Positions 44,752 through 55,318 of a stretch of 64,000 bases of DNA are shown here, in pieces. Location of the stretch: assembly GCF_050947875.1 (NCBI RefSeq), contig NW_027460291.1, positions 30,441,589-30,505,588 on the forward strand. The letters are read 5' to 3'. Position 1 is the stretch's first letter. Each line of letters opens with the position of its first letter. Made by a program: the position numbers and the translations under genes. The DNA comes from Dermacentor variabilis (Eukaryota; Arthropoda; Arachnida; Ixodida; Ixodidae). Below the pieces are notes generated by a model, which was given only the letters and a program-made list of their open reading frames with translations, was not told where the DNA came from and made no database searches.

Positions 44752-45110
44752 TCACACTTTAGTCTTGCACTTGCTGCACAAGAACACTGGCTCACAGTCG
44801 TGGTGAAAGGCTTTTGTATGTTGAGCAAATGAGTTGTATGCACTACAAAAAAAGTCACAGTGATAGCACACATGTTGCTCTACCAGGCCTGGTGCGGTTC
44901 CTTCTGACACTGCTGCTGATGCTGACACACTGCTGTTTGCCTCGTACACTGTTGCAGCTGCAGTAGACATGGCCGTCTCTGTATCTATTGCTGCCGTGTC
45001 ACCTGTCATGGTAACTTCAGGTGGTATCGGGCTCACTTCTGCAACAGAGATGTCGATTGCCCTTTGAGGGCTTTCGTCATCAGGGCCAATAATTTCGTAG
45101 GCATTGTCTC
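44752..45110 (-). CDS. C2H2 zinc-finger exon of a host gene
   Basis: A strong acceptor (GGTTCTTTGATGCAG) precedes position 45110. From there the frame reads DNAYEIIGPDDESPQRAIDI, a Ser/Thr/Ala/Val-rich acidic linker, then the finger VCYHCDFFCSAYNSFAQHTK plus AFH, an exact C-x2-C-x12-H-x4-H. A second CxxC (FLCSKCKTK) follows just before the stop at 44754-44752. Such proteins usually bind nucleic acid in the nucleus, but one finger alone does not prove this. The first two bases complete a codon with the last base of the 48721-48785 exon. The second CxxC could be half of another finger that continues in the next exon. Confidence 0.7.
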
Positions 45111-45423
45111 CTGCATCAAAGAACCAATAAGAACAGCCTGAATTAATAAACATAGCTCTAAAAAGTACGGACATCAAAAGTTAACCACAAGCTTTGCACA
45201 TCAGTCACCAGGCTTAATGAATACTACTTGCAGGAGGAGTTACACAATTGTTTGTGTACATTACAGCTAAGCCTCATTAGAAGAGATACTCAAGAGGCAC
45301 GGGAAACATGTCTCTCGAAACCAAAAATTTTTAAACACTGAGGAGCCAGACTAGATCACTTTATTATGCATCAGGACTAAAGTATGTTTAGATATATCTG
45401 AAGGAATAATTGCTCAGGGATGC

Positions 45424-46152
45424 TTAAAGGGCCCCTAAACCACTTCTCGACATTTTTTGAACATTTCAAGTAAACACACGCATCAAAATCAGAATGCCGT
45501 CACAAGTGACGATGCCAAACGCCACAGTGCTACGCACTGTGGGATCACCACAATATGAAGAAAACGACCCCGTGCGTTTCTCTGGACCTATCCTGCACCC
45601 CCCAGTTGTCCTGACATCACCAGGCTGTCTCTGATGATGTCACCAGTTTCCGGTACTGTCGCTTGGTCGAACGAAAGTGTACGACTGCCGGCAAGGCCTG
45701 CAAGCAAATACACACTCCTTATTCCTTGTCGCGTTGCTCGCGATGCCATTGTGGGCAGCCAATGGGGGCAAAGAACAGAAACACCAACAAGGTCTCCCTA
45801 TGAGGCTCTTCAACTAGAGTCACCATACAGTTCCATTGTATTGGCGAGGTCATTAGCGCCACCCCTCGCAGGACGACAGGCCTGCGTGGCAGCAGCAGAG
45901 CTCGTTGGTGATGGCCTGTCCCGTAAAATTTGGAGGTGTACTAGGCAAGGAAAAGACAACACTGTCCAGATGGCGTGTACGAGATGAAAGAGTAAAATCA
46001 GCGGGGACTACCTTTCGATAATCAAACACACGTAGCTCCACTATTACTGCACCGTTTCGAAGAATTGTCGTGGCTACGTGTTCGTTGCTTTAACATGTAC
46101 AACTGCAACACCGTAACTAAATTTCAACCTCGGTGGTTTAGGGGCCCTTTAA
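45424..46152. mobile_element. TTAA-flanked MITE (about 720 bp) in an intron
   Basis: TTAA (45424-45427) then AGGGCCCCTAAACCAC at the left; GTGGTTTAGGGGCCCT then TTAA (46149-46152) at the right. The 16-bp terminal inverted repeats are perfect. TTAA target duplication is typical of piggyBac or Kolobok transposons. The inside has no transposase. Confidence 0.88.
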
Positions 46153-46436
46153 AGAAGACATTCACAGCTCTTTAGTGAGTGTAGATTGTGTTAGCTTCCT
46201 TCCTAACTTCAGAAAGTTAAACACTACACTTTGCAAGCCTTGCTGCTCGCAGGACCTTTGAGGTGCTCTTAGACGCTCGTCAGCTTCAACTGCCGACACT
46301 TTCTCCGCTGCACTGTCCTCGTTGCCCTCCTTTTCTAGTTCATGCTTAAAGAGACATGCGCAATTGACTCGTGTGAGGATTGCGTGATCTTTACGCCCTT
46401 CGGAGCACACAAGGTGCATGAAGTGAATGTGTCTGG
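46153..46436. other. intronic sequence, nothing recognised
   Basis: Part of the intron between the 65-bp exon and the zinc-finger exon. Confidence 0.4.
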
Positions 46437-46543
46437 GTTGTAAAATAAATAAATAAATTATGGGGTTTTACTTGCCAAAACCACTTTCTGATTATGTAGC
46501 ACGCCGTAGTGGAGGACTCCGGAAATTTTGACCACCTGGGTGT
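46437..46543 (-). mobile_element. Ruka-type SINE, 3' part
   Basis: On the minus strand: CAGGTGGTCAAAATTTCCGG, GAGTCCTCCACTACGGCGTG, AATCAGAAAGTGGTTTTGGC, and the tail CATAATTTATTTATTTATTT. The tRNA-like head is absent. Confidence 0.85.
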
Positions 46544-47291
46544 CTGGGTTGTGTCCCTTCGAAGTAGTGAATATTTAAAAAGTAATTAGTAACAAAGGTG
46601 TCTCTTGTGTACAGTGTTGTTAACGTGGCACACATCGGAAAACCAACCAAACAATTTTCAGATGTCTCTTACAACCAAGTGTATCTTGTAATGAGATTCT
46701 ACTCTACTGAATATTTTTCATCTATGGATCATCTGCATGTACATATGGTCACAAAGACATGTTGTGTGGAATGGCGAATCAGGAAAAAGCTCGTACTCTT
46801 ACTTTTTTTCCTAACATAAGCAGCTGATAACAATATGATAAAAAGCAAGTAATGAGGCTAGCATGGAACATAATCCTTCAGCTCTAAACAGTTTTTTGAG
46901 CCCACATCATTCCCTCATATGACATAAGGAAACAACTTGATTGAAGTAATGGCTGCATGTGATCTGAGTTGATTAAAACAAACAATACGTAAGGTTGCCC
47001 TGTATGTAATTTTATCAGAGTGCTTTTTAGATGTCCTGCTGGCGATCCTGGCTGCACGATGTTTCTCATGCTTTTTGGCACGATTCCTTTCTTTTCCACT
47101 CCACTCTTTTTTCTGGTTTTCTCCTCTTTCCCTTCCCTCTTGCATAAAATGGCACACCTGAAGTATCAAATCTGTTGAATTATTGTGTGTATCAAACCTG
47201 TTAACATGCGGGCTTCTCTGTGGTATGTGTTGTATTTTTGCGCCGTGCAAGTCAATTCAGGATGAAAGATGGAATGTCCCTGCCTTTAGTT

Positions 47292-47357
<66 letters not shown>

Positions 47358-48720
47358 TCTCTCATGTTTTGAAATATATGTACATTCAGCAGTGCCTGCA
47401 TGCTCTTCTCCCCTGCTCCAGTGACGAAAAGGAGAGCCTTTTTATGTACCATAGTAAAACATTCACAGGTTTTCGCTGTGCCCATTACATCACTTATCAT
47501 ATGGATCTGTCACAATACAGAGTAGCAGTGGTCCATAATACTAGCCCGTCCCAACATAACTATAAATTAGCACATACCGACATGCTGTGAAACAGCTGTT
47601 GCAAAGCAGCTGGTGCTAGCAATTTCCGCAGTACTGCAGTGGTACAGCCGAGTGCCACCTGTATAGTGACAAATGCATATGCACGTTAGCAACTCAGTAG
47701 TTGCTGATGGTTTCATAAGCTTTACACAACACAATAAAGTAATCTAGACAACTTTGTTGGAACAAATACACATAATTGGGACACCATTTAAACACTAACA
47801 CGATTAATTGCCCCCAATCTCTCACTCACTAAGGGATAATACTACTGAAACATCGGTGGAGAGCTCAGATTAACACAGCCCATAAAGGACAAGCTTTCTT
47901 TGAGGAAAACAGCTATAACAGTGGTTAGTTTTCTTGATCATTTTATGTGCTAGCTTTGATTTAAATGTCATGCAGTACTATAAAATATGAAGTGCCGCAT
48001 TTCTAGAAGCAGAAGGCGACGTCAGCCTCATGGTACAACTGATTTTTGCACTGTTTCTGTCAGTGATCCGACACATACAAAGAAAACCGAATTCACACAT
48101 ACATATACAGCGCCAAGTGCACTCCTCCTTCTGAAAACGCAGCCACCAGTTCCAATGCTGCTGAAAGGACAGGTTATATAGAGTGCGAGACTGCATGGAA
48201 CTACCACTTCTGACTGTAAGTGTATGATCTGCTGATTGGAGAGGTAGTCACATGCTATTTCTAGTCTCTTTTAGAAGCATTACTAGAGGATGAATTAAAA
48301 TCTATTCATAAGTCACGAATTTCACGCATCCACAGTTTGGTTAAATAACTTGTGAGAAAAAGACATGTTTACCTGGAATAGCAACCTTTTTTCCTGCTGC
48401 AAAACTTTCCTTCGAATTAATGAAATAACTTTACATCGTCTTAATATATTGAGTTTCTCGCAACTACTTGCCAGCAATGTCGAGTTACAGTGTTCATATC
48501 TGACTCATTGGGCGACAATACTGCCAAACACAAATGCTTCACGAACATGAGAACACGTCCCTCGCAGAGCATAGCAACCATATATGCCTCTGTGAGACAT
48601 GATCGCACCTTTGTGGTCAAAATGTACATTAGAACGACACCACCATCTCATTAAAAAAAAGCCTCAGTACAAGGCAGCAGCCAACTGCATAATGTGAAAT
48701 TGCAACTGATGTCCACTTAC
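46544..48720. other. intronic sequence with a (TA)n array
   Basis: (TA)n at 47295-47354. Otherwise AT-rich sequence without exons or elements that I can support. Confidence 0.5.
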
Positions 48721-48785
48721 TGGTGGCCTGTGTTTGAGTCACTTCTGGCAGTTGACTGGTGAGAAATGCACGTCCTGGGTTGTCC
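48721..48785 (-). CDS. 65-bp internal exon of the zinc-finger gene
   Basis: On the minus strand TTGTGTAG|GGACAACC is a 3' splice site at 48785 and GCCACCA|GTAAGTGG is a near-consensus donor at 48721. Between them, one base, 21 open codons (DNPGRAFLTSQLPEVTQTQA, T) and one base. The first base completes the CG left by exon 1 (CGG, Arg) and the last base joins GA of the zinc-finger exon (AGA, Arg), so all three exons are in phase. The peptide is polar with no domain. Other exons may exist in the long introns. Confidence 0.65.
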
Positions 48786-49810
48786 CTACACAACATACAG
48801 GGTTATGTCAAATGTTGAAAATATATATACACTGGCATTTCATAAGTTGCAAAACAAATGAGTAAACTAATGAACAAGTGTAATGTAAACAGAGTACACA
48901 TGATAAGATAGGCTGTCAACTGGTAATGCATTACGCGAAAAACCTAATGCATAGGAAAGACTATACGTATACACACGAAGCTGACACACAATTTAATTCG
49001 CTCTAGGTTTCTTCGTGCAGTATATTCAAATTATTACGTCTCGTGGTTAGAGCAAAATTAGTGTAAATTACGCACTAAATTATGTACCCTGGAAAATTTT
49101 TCTTCAATATGCACCTGTGCGCGCTTCGAATGCGTAGCGTTGTAAAATTTACGTACATGGCATTTAACATAGTTGCTGAACACGGATTTCCTTTGCCCTG
49201 TGTCGTGTACAGTGAGCTACATATATCTGCCCCCCCCTTTTCGTACTAGCCATACTGCGTGCCACTGCACCTATACGCACGTCAATAAACCTCATGACAC
49301 AGAAATAAAAAAAGCGCCAATCACCCATGCCTGCATGTTTTAGTGGGTCTAACCTAACCAAGCATGGGCTGTTGCTTTTTATAGTAAACACAAGCACCGT
49401 GCTCATTGCAAGTATGTATCATGTCACTAAGCAAATATGCAATTTCATTGTACCACTATTTTTTTTATCACTTGGATATATCTGTTGAGAGGCAAGACAA
49501 AAAGCAGTCACTTCTCAGAACTAATCAGCTTTTTTAAAACACATTTCTAGCTTTTCAACGACAATTGCTGCTATGTGTTTGTCTCCAGAGAGCATACTTG
49601 ATTTGACTTTCCAATCAGAGACATTACATAAATGTACCATGTTAAGATGACTGCCTGGAGCACGTGAGAATTTTCATCTTGGTGTAACATACTGTATCTT
49701 GATTTTGTTGACATTTGGTCAAATGGTACACCCAATATACCCACATACTAGTTTTCTTGTCCAAATTGCATGCCAATTTATTTTGATTTTTTGGCATCGG
49801 CTCCTCTGCA
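48786..49810. other. intronic sequence, nothing recognised
   Basis: No exon or repeat end that I can support. Confidence 0.45.
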
Positions 49811-49891
49811 CTATGTGAAGTCGCTCTGCACTGGCTCTTTCACATCCTCGTGTCCTTGCAGCTGCCTTCTTGCGTTATATAAAGCGGGTGC
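49811..49891 (-). other. possible alternative exon
   Basis: After AATATTCTTCAG a phase-0 frame reads APALYNARRQLQGHEDVKEP, VQSDFT and a stop. The acceptor is good, but the phase does not fit exon 1 directly. It might be a cryptic exon. Confidence 0.2.
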
Positions 49892-50214
49892 CTGAAGAAT
49901 ATTGTATGCAAAAGTCAACACAAGGGCATGGTGCAAAACAGCATCAAGACAGTCAAGGCCATGGCAATAAAAGAAAGTCTTAGCTCTTAGTCTTCCTAGT
50001 GAAATGCATGCAAAACATCCAAATGACTGCAACAGTCAACTGCTAAACTAACTTCAATTTTTAGATTGAAGCAAAAAAACAAATAACCAACAGTTCATCC
50101 TTGTTTGTCACGAATGTTAGAATACTCCTGCTAATGAATAGAATATTGGTCATTTTCAGACGTCATAGGTCTGTTATGAGTCTGGTGTGTCGCAAACACC
50201 ACTTGTGACACATC

Positions 50215-50356
50215 CTAAGCACGTGCCCAGTGTGCCCCCCGCATCATCCCTGGTTGTGCCACTGCTGAAGCCGTAATTTGAGGATTATAGCTGCAAACAT
50301 AATGCTCAGTAGGGATGGAAATATTGTCCTTCAGTTCAATGGATATATGGATGTGC
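50215..50356 (-). other. possible alternative last exon
   Basis: After CCCTTTTTTATAG a frame of 46 codons reads HIHISIELKDNISIPTEHYV, then a stop at 50217-50215. Its phase fits the exon 1 donor (CG|G). Splicing exon 1 to it would give a short protein without a zinc finger. Sequence alone cannot show that it is used. Confidence 0.28.
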
Positions 50357-51058
50357 CTATAAAAAAGGGCAACAAGGCTTGTTATGACAAGCTTACCCAC
50401 ATTTCAATACTAACAAGAAAGTTCACAGCGGCCTGCACCTAAGCTTACTAAAAGGCATGAACTTATTTTCATGCATGAGGTGCGCAATGGAGTTCATTTT
50501 TGACAGACCCGACTACTGCTGCAGTTTGAAATCTGGCATTTTAGATTCTTGAAGGCATGTAAAAGTTGCAGTTAAACCGCAGTTATTAGTTTATTATTAA
50601 TCCAACCTATTGTTTTGTGTACGACAGACTGGTAACACGGAATTAAAGCAACATTTTATTTTGATATTTTATTTCTCTACTAAAAATATTCAAGCGATAA
50701 ACACATTTTGATCTGCCATGCAATAGCAAAATGCACACATTACGCTTGTAACCCCCAGAGGAAGGCTGATTTAGCTGTTCATATGACATAACTGTGACAC
50801 GCCAACTCATATTAGCAAGTGCACAGGCATGTCCAAAACATTAAGCGTATGCAAAGCGCCCCTGCAATTGTAATTCCACACAGCAGCCGTTATATTCGAT
50901 GCCGATGCATAACTAGCTGCTCGACAATTTACCGAGTTCGTAGACATAAGCATCCATCCTTTCTGTTTGAACCGTGCACGAAAACCGCAACAGGAGACAA
51001 AACCAGACCTATAATCACACCATTTGAATACATGAGCAAAAACAGTTCAGTCTTAGGG
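50357..51058. other. intronic sequence, nothing recognised
   Basis: AT-rich. No features supported. Confidence 0.45.
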
Positions 51059-51543
51059 ATAAACACTGTGAGAGCGATTTAGTGCGCGACGGCGACGAGC
51101 GACGGCTTCGAGCGACAAAACAGGCCGTCGCTTGAACAGATGGCTCGGTTCTGGAAATCTAGAAATCGTCGCTCGTCGCCCGGAAGTGCTATGAGCGACT
51201 AGCCAATAGCGCGAAGCCGGAACTGGATGTGCATCGCTCAAATACTACCGATTGTCGCGCGGAACGAGCAAATGATTCAATTTTTATACGTGCAAGGATA
51301 AGAACCTACTGCAAGACCTCCAGAAATATTTTATGCTACTTTTTATAGTAAAATGCATCAACGTAAATTCCTAAAGCACGCGTCCCGCGTGATTGCAGCC
51401 CTCATGCCGGCAACACCGGGGAGGCGTCGCTGAAAATCGTCGCTCGCACGGAGTACGACTTGTAGGCGACGAGCGAACGCGACAGCCATCTCTATCGCGT
51501 CGCTTGTAGCTGCCGCGCGCAAGATCGCTTATATGGAGTTTAT
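51059..51543. mobile_element. GC-rich MITE with about 40-bp inverted ends
   Basis: The left end ATAAACACTGTGAGAGCGAT, then GCGCGACGGCGACGAGCGAC, recurs inverted at the right (GTCGCTTGTAGCTGCCGCGC, then ATCGCTTATATGGAGTTTAT). The inside carries many further GCGACGAGCGA/TCGCTCGTCGC words in both orientations. No coding capacity. It lies in the first intron of the zinc-finger gene. Confidence 0.75.
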
Positions 51544-52161
51544 ACTTTTTTCAGCGTAAAACATGGTTTCCTCATGCGTTTTCAGTAAGTTCAAGATAAC
51601 GCGCCCAACTGACCCCTTGCAGCATGCAGCTGAATGCCTGCGGCAAAGTTTCTAACTAGCACTGGTGCTGCACGTAAATTCAGTTGTCGCAGATTCCCCC
51701 TGCGGAGGCACCATCAAGCGCGCGGTTTATTTATAAAGAAAGCATGCTGCCAGCAAAATGACGCCTTCTGTTATGTGATTCCTTAGTTCAACAGCTTTCC
51801 GTACACAGTAGACTGCCAAACTGAATAAATTCAAACACACAAAACGCACGCTAATCACGCTCCGCGAAGGCTCGGAATCACGGGCTGGTGAACCGACCAT
51901 TTTAAGCGTCCTCTCGCCGGGCGTCTTATTGAACATACTATAGTTCTGGCAGCGCTTGCGATTTTTAAAGCTCTTACGGACAACGGCAAAGTGCTAAAAT
52001 CACATGCAGTTATCGCGACGACTGGCTTTTTCGATTGACATCAAGAGACACAGCACGTATGCCTAGTCCTTTGTCAATCGCGTCGGCTAAGCGCAGCGAC
52101 GACTTCCTGGCGATAGCATGACATATACGGACAATGTGCACCTAAGTTAGAATTCACTTAC
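51544..52161. other. intronic sequence, nothing recognised
   Basis: Intron start of the minus-strand gene. No other features. Confidence 0.45.
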
Positions 52162-52442
52162 CGTGGAGGATTTGCTGTTATATCCAAGGCATGACGAACG
52201 ACTGTCGTGTTTTTGTGGAGACGCGAGATGGCTGACATACGATCTCCCTTGGCTGGCCTTTGCAGCTGCTCGCTGGACGGATCACCTTGATCCGGTGCTG
52301 TGTTGTTCCGCGATCTTGAGCGCGCGCGCGCGCGGTGGAGCAACTCCGAGTGAAAAAGTAGAGCGCTCGCTACGCGTTCCTTTGAACTGCGGCGGCCTGT
52401 TCTCTTAGAAGCAAAACGATGTGTTCTTTGCTCAGCGTGCAT
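52162..52442 (-). CDS. first coding exon of the zinc-finger gene
   Basis: The minus frame is open from at least 52442 to a donor ATCCTCCACG|GTAAGTGAAT at 52162. Two possible starts exist: 52442 (MHAEQRTHRF) and 52238 (MSAISRLHKNTTVVRHALDI). Neither has a strong start context. The stretch between them is Arg/Ser-rich (LLHRARARSRSRNN) and includes a (GC)n run at 52320-52333. This GC-rich stretch could equally be 5' UTR, so I favour the inner start slightly. The donor leaves CG, which pairs with the G of the next exon. No domain is visible in this part. Confidence 0.55.
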
Positions 52443-52529
52443 GAAAGATACATTGCCATGTTCGGGGCAGCCACCTACAGTTGAAGCAGAAGATTACGCT
52501 ACGTTTTGTTCTCTATTGCCGCAAGAGTA

Positions 52530-52740
52530 GAACGGGCATTCTACTCTCTCTCTGAAGGAGAGAGTGAAAAGCACATTTCACTCTCAAAAGCATCTCAAAA
52601 GCATTGTTCACTCTGTCCTTGGTGACAGAGTGAACAATGCATTTCACTCTCCTCGACATTTTGCGAGAGTAAAGCGACGCTTCGAAGAGTGAACCGGCCG
52701 CTTCACTCCTACGATACCCTTCCTAGTTTTTAGAGTGTAC
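52530..52740 (-). repeat. hairpin-array repeat, copy B
   Basis: Consecutive inverted repeats: ACTCTCTCTCTGAAGGAGAG at 52542 on; perfect 17-bp arms 52601-52617 and 52624-52640 (loop CTTGGT); CACTCTCCTCG...GCGAGAGT at 52646-52670; and GAGTGAA...TTCACTC at 52687-52708. On the minus strand it begins GTACACTCTAAAAAC at 52740, the same terminal block as copy A. Confidence 0.72.
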
Positions 52741-53521
52741 GTTACTATTTGATTGGAGGACCGGCTCACATAGGACAATATTTTTTCGGCTATGCGAAAG
52801 TTTAGAATATTAGCACACCCCTAACAAACACATACGTGGCATACAAGTTGTAATGGATAATCAGGATAATTATTCTATTTCTTGAGTCAGTAAAATAATT
52901 GCATTGATTTAGCTTGCAAGCGATGTCCAACTGGGAAGATATTTCTTCACTAGAGACGTGATTACAGTAAATGTACTAGCCTTTTCTTTAAAGAGGTGTT
53001 CTAGGTTAATAAACGATGCATATCTGAGTAAGCCATACACTAAGATCATTCACACAGTTAAACAGCAAGTTTGAATTGATGTCGTGAACTCAGCCGAGGA
53101 AAAAGACAATGATACACCGAACTGCATCTTTAATTATACGTCTAAGTAATCATCCACAGTGAACTTCCGGTAACGAGGGGAAGGGTAGCGTTCCTTACTT
53201 TGTTATAGGATGCCGCCTGCATGCTAAATAAACACTTGCGGTTGATGTTTCCTTTCATAAGCATAACAAACTGAGTGTTGGTGTTGGCACTGACGAGGTT
53301 AAATAGTAGTTTACTTCACCGAAGAGAGTGGGTACGCGAAAATTCATTAGCGCTGGAAGACAATACTCATGTTTTGAATGACAGCGAACACTTTATATCC
53401 GCTTACTAAGATGAATTCCTGCAGTTAACTAAATGCGCCAAGGAATATGTAGTTCAAGTGGTGGCACATTTCTTGAGACTTGCGGAACTCTAACTTATAC
53501 TAACTTAAGGAACAGCCTCAT
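52741..53521. other. no recognisable gene
   Basis: AT-rich intergenic sequence. Confidence 0.5.
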
Positions 53522-53755
53522 AACCCAACGGTAGCTTAGAGGCGACGGTGTTGCGCTGCTAAGCGTGAGTTCGCGGAATGAAATCCCGACTACGGCAGCC
53601 GCATATCGATGGGCGCAAAATGCAAGATTGCCCGTGTCCCATGCATTGCAGGCACGTTAAAGATCTTCTGGTGGTAGAAAATATTCCGGAGTCCACCACT
53701 ACGGCGAGCATCGTAATAAAATAGTGGTTTTAGCCAGTAAAATCCCAGAATTCAT
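53522..53755 (+). mobile_element. Ruka-type SINE, full length but diverged
   Basis: Head GGTAGCTTAGAGGCGACGGT, GTTGCGCTGCTAAGCG, then CGCATATCGATGGGCGCAAA, GGCACGTTAAAGATCTTCTG, GGAGTCCACCACTACGGCGA, and AGTGGTTTTAGCCAGTAAAA. The B box is decayed. Confidence 0.85.
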
Positions 53756-53785
53756 TCACTGAACAGTCTCATGCATATATAGTAT

Positions 53786-53919
53786 TCTCACGATGAATTG
53801 CGTTTATTTACAAGATGAAGAACGCAAGGGTACCGCTTGGCGAAAGCAGTTAGCAGCGTAGCACGAGAGCCAGCCCAGCTTCTTTCTCCGCTTCATCCAA
53901 ACTTCACTCGCACGTTCCG
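53786..53919 (-). repeat. 3' LTR
   Basis: Aligns without gaps to 58807-58940. Shared blocks: TTTATTTACAAGAT, AAGAACGCA, GCGAAAGCAG. Its TG...CA ends have decayed. Confidence 0.8.
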
Positions 53920-53956
53920 CTTCCCCGTTGGCAAACGATGTCCGCTCGGCGAGCCA

Positions 53957-55000
53957 TTAAGAAGATCGACAGTAGAATGCCTTAAGGCGCTCGATATGTG
54001 TCAGCTGTGCCTTTTCAGAACGGCAATCATCGCTTGTGATGCAGGAGATTACATAGGTAACGTCACATGAGGCAGTCGACATTGACGAAATGGACCGGAG
54101 TAGCGGGTCAAGAAATTCCGACAAAGACCACGTTTGCGGACTGGTGTCCACAACCACACAAGGTCACATTTAGTATAAGACACGGACCGATGGCAGGCGT
54201 CTTAACGGATCTTTAAACGCTGTCGAGATGCCAGAGTGAGGATGCGTGCGATGCGAAAGGCTTCTGTTGCTCGGCACAATGTTTCTGCAACCGAAATCTT
54301 CACGTCTAGCGTAAAAAGAAATATCGTGTCGACACAGCTGCCAGGAGAGCAAGCGTAGAGCAAATAGAATGGCACCTACCCAGTGGTTTTGTACTTCGCG
54401 TTGTTGTAAGCGTAAGTCATATAAGGTATTTCGTTCCAGCTTTTGTGCTTGCAATTGACATAAATGGATAGCATGTTAGCAAGAATCTTGTCCTTGCGCT
54501 CTACAAATCCATTGGTCTGCGGGTGATGCGGAGTGGCGTGGCGGAAGTGGCAGGCAGACAGACGCAGGATCGTCTCAACGACGTCGGCGACGAACTGACG
54601 CCCGTGGTCGCTGATGAGGACACGTGGGGAACCATGGTGTAGAATTACAAAGCGAAGCATAAACTGTGATACGTGGAAAGCGGTTGCTGCACGTGTTGCC
54701 GCAGCTTCAGTGTAGCGCGTCAGATGGTCGACACAGACGAGTACTTATTGATTGGCACTGTTTGACCGCGGAAATGGGTCGAGGAGATCGACACCAACAG
54801 CCTCGAAGGAAAGCTTAGGATACAGTACAGAACGATGACGTCCGGGTGGCGTAGTCGTGGGACGCTTGTGGCGTTGTCATTGTTCGCAACCCGACACGTA
54901 TTTTTCTGTGTCGTGTCATATTTTTAGCCTGTAGAGCCTTTGCGGGATGCGGTAACACGTTCGGACAATGCCTATGTAGCCTCAAGTTGCATCGTTGTGC
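53957..55000 (-). pseudogene. gypsy integrase
   Basis: From about 54900 down: QRHKRPTTTPPG, the first Asp in AVGVDLLDPFPRSN, the second in VLISDHGRQFVADV, the Glu in NGFVERKDKI, and AYNNAKYKTTG (54376-54660). After frame changes the C-terminus is THIERLKAFYCRSS, with the stop at 53957-53959. All three catalytic residues survive, but the frame is broken at least four times. Confidence 0.9.
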
Positions 55001-55318
55001 GTGAAGCGAAGAACATGGAAACGTAGAGCGCGTGAAACGACGAGAAGATGGCGGACTCCTTGGTTTGAATCATATTTCTTGTAGAGGATGCCATCGTGGA
55101 CCACGAAACAGCTTGGTTGGCGTACTCATTCGCAGAGGCGAACAGAGCATCTAAGCCACAGCCGTGATGTTGTGCTTTCCGGAATGTCATGAGATTAGGG
55201 AACTGCGTGTCGATAGAGTCAATATACTGATCGAAGTTGCCAGTGTCGCACTCAGTCGGAGGTATAAATAGGCGCGATAGGCAGTCAGCGTCTGCGTGGT
55301 GGTTACCGCTTGTGCAGC

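Noticed and set aside
52163..52408. Plus-strand frame opposite exon 1
   Set aside because: It is the antisense shadow of the GC-rich minus-strand exon with the strong donor.
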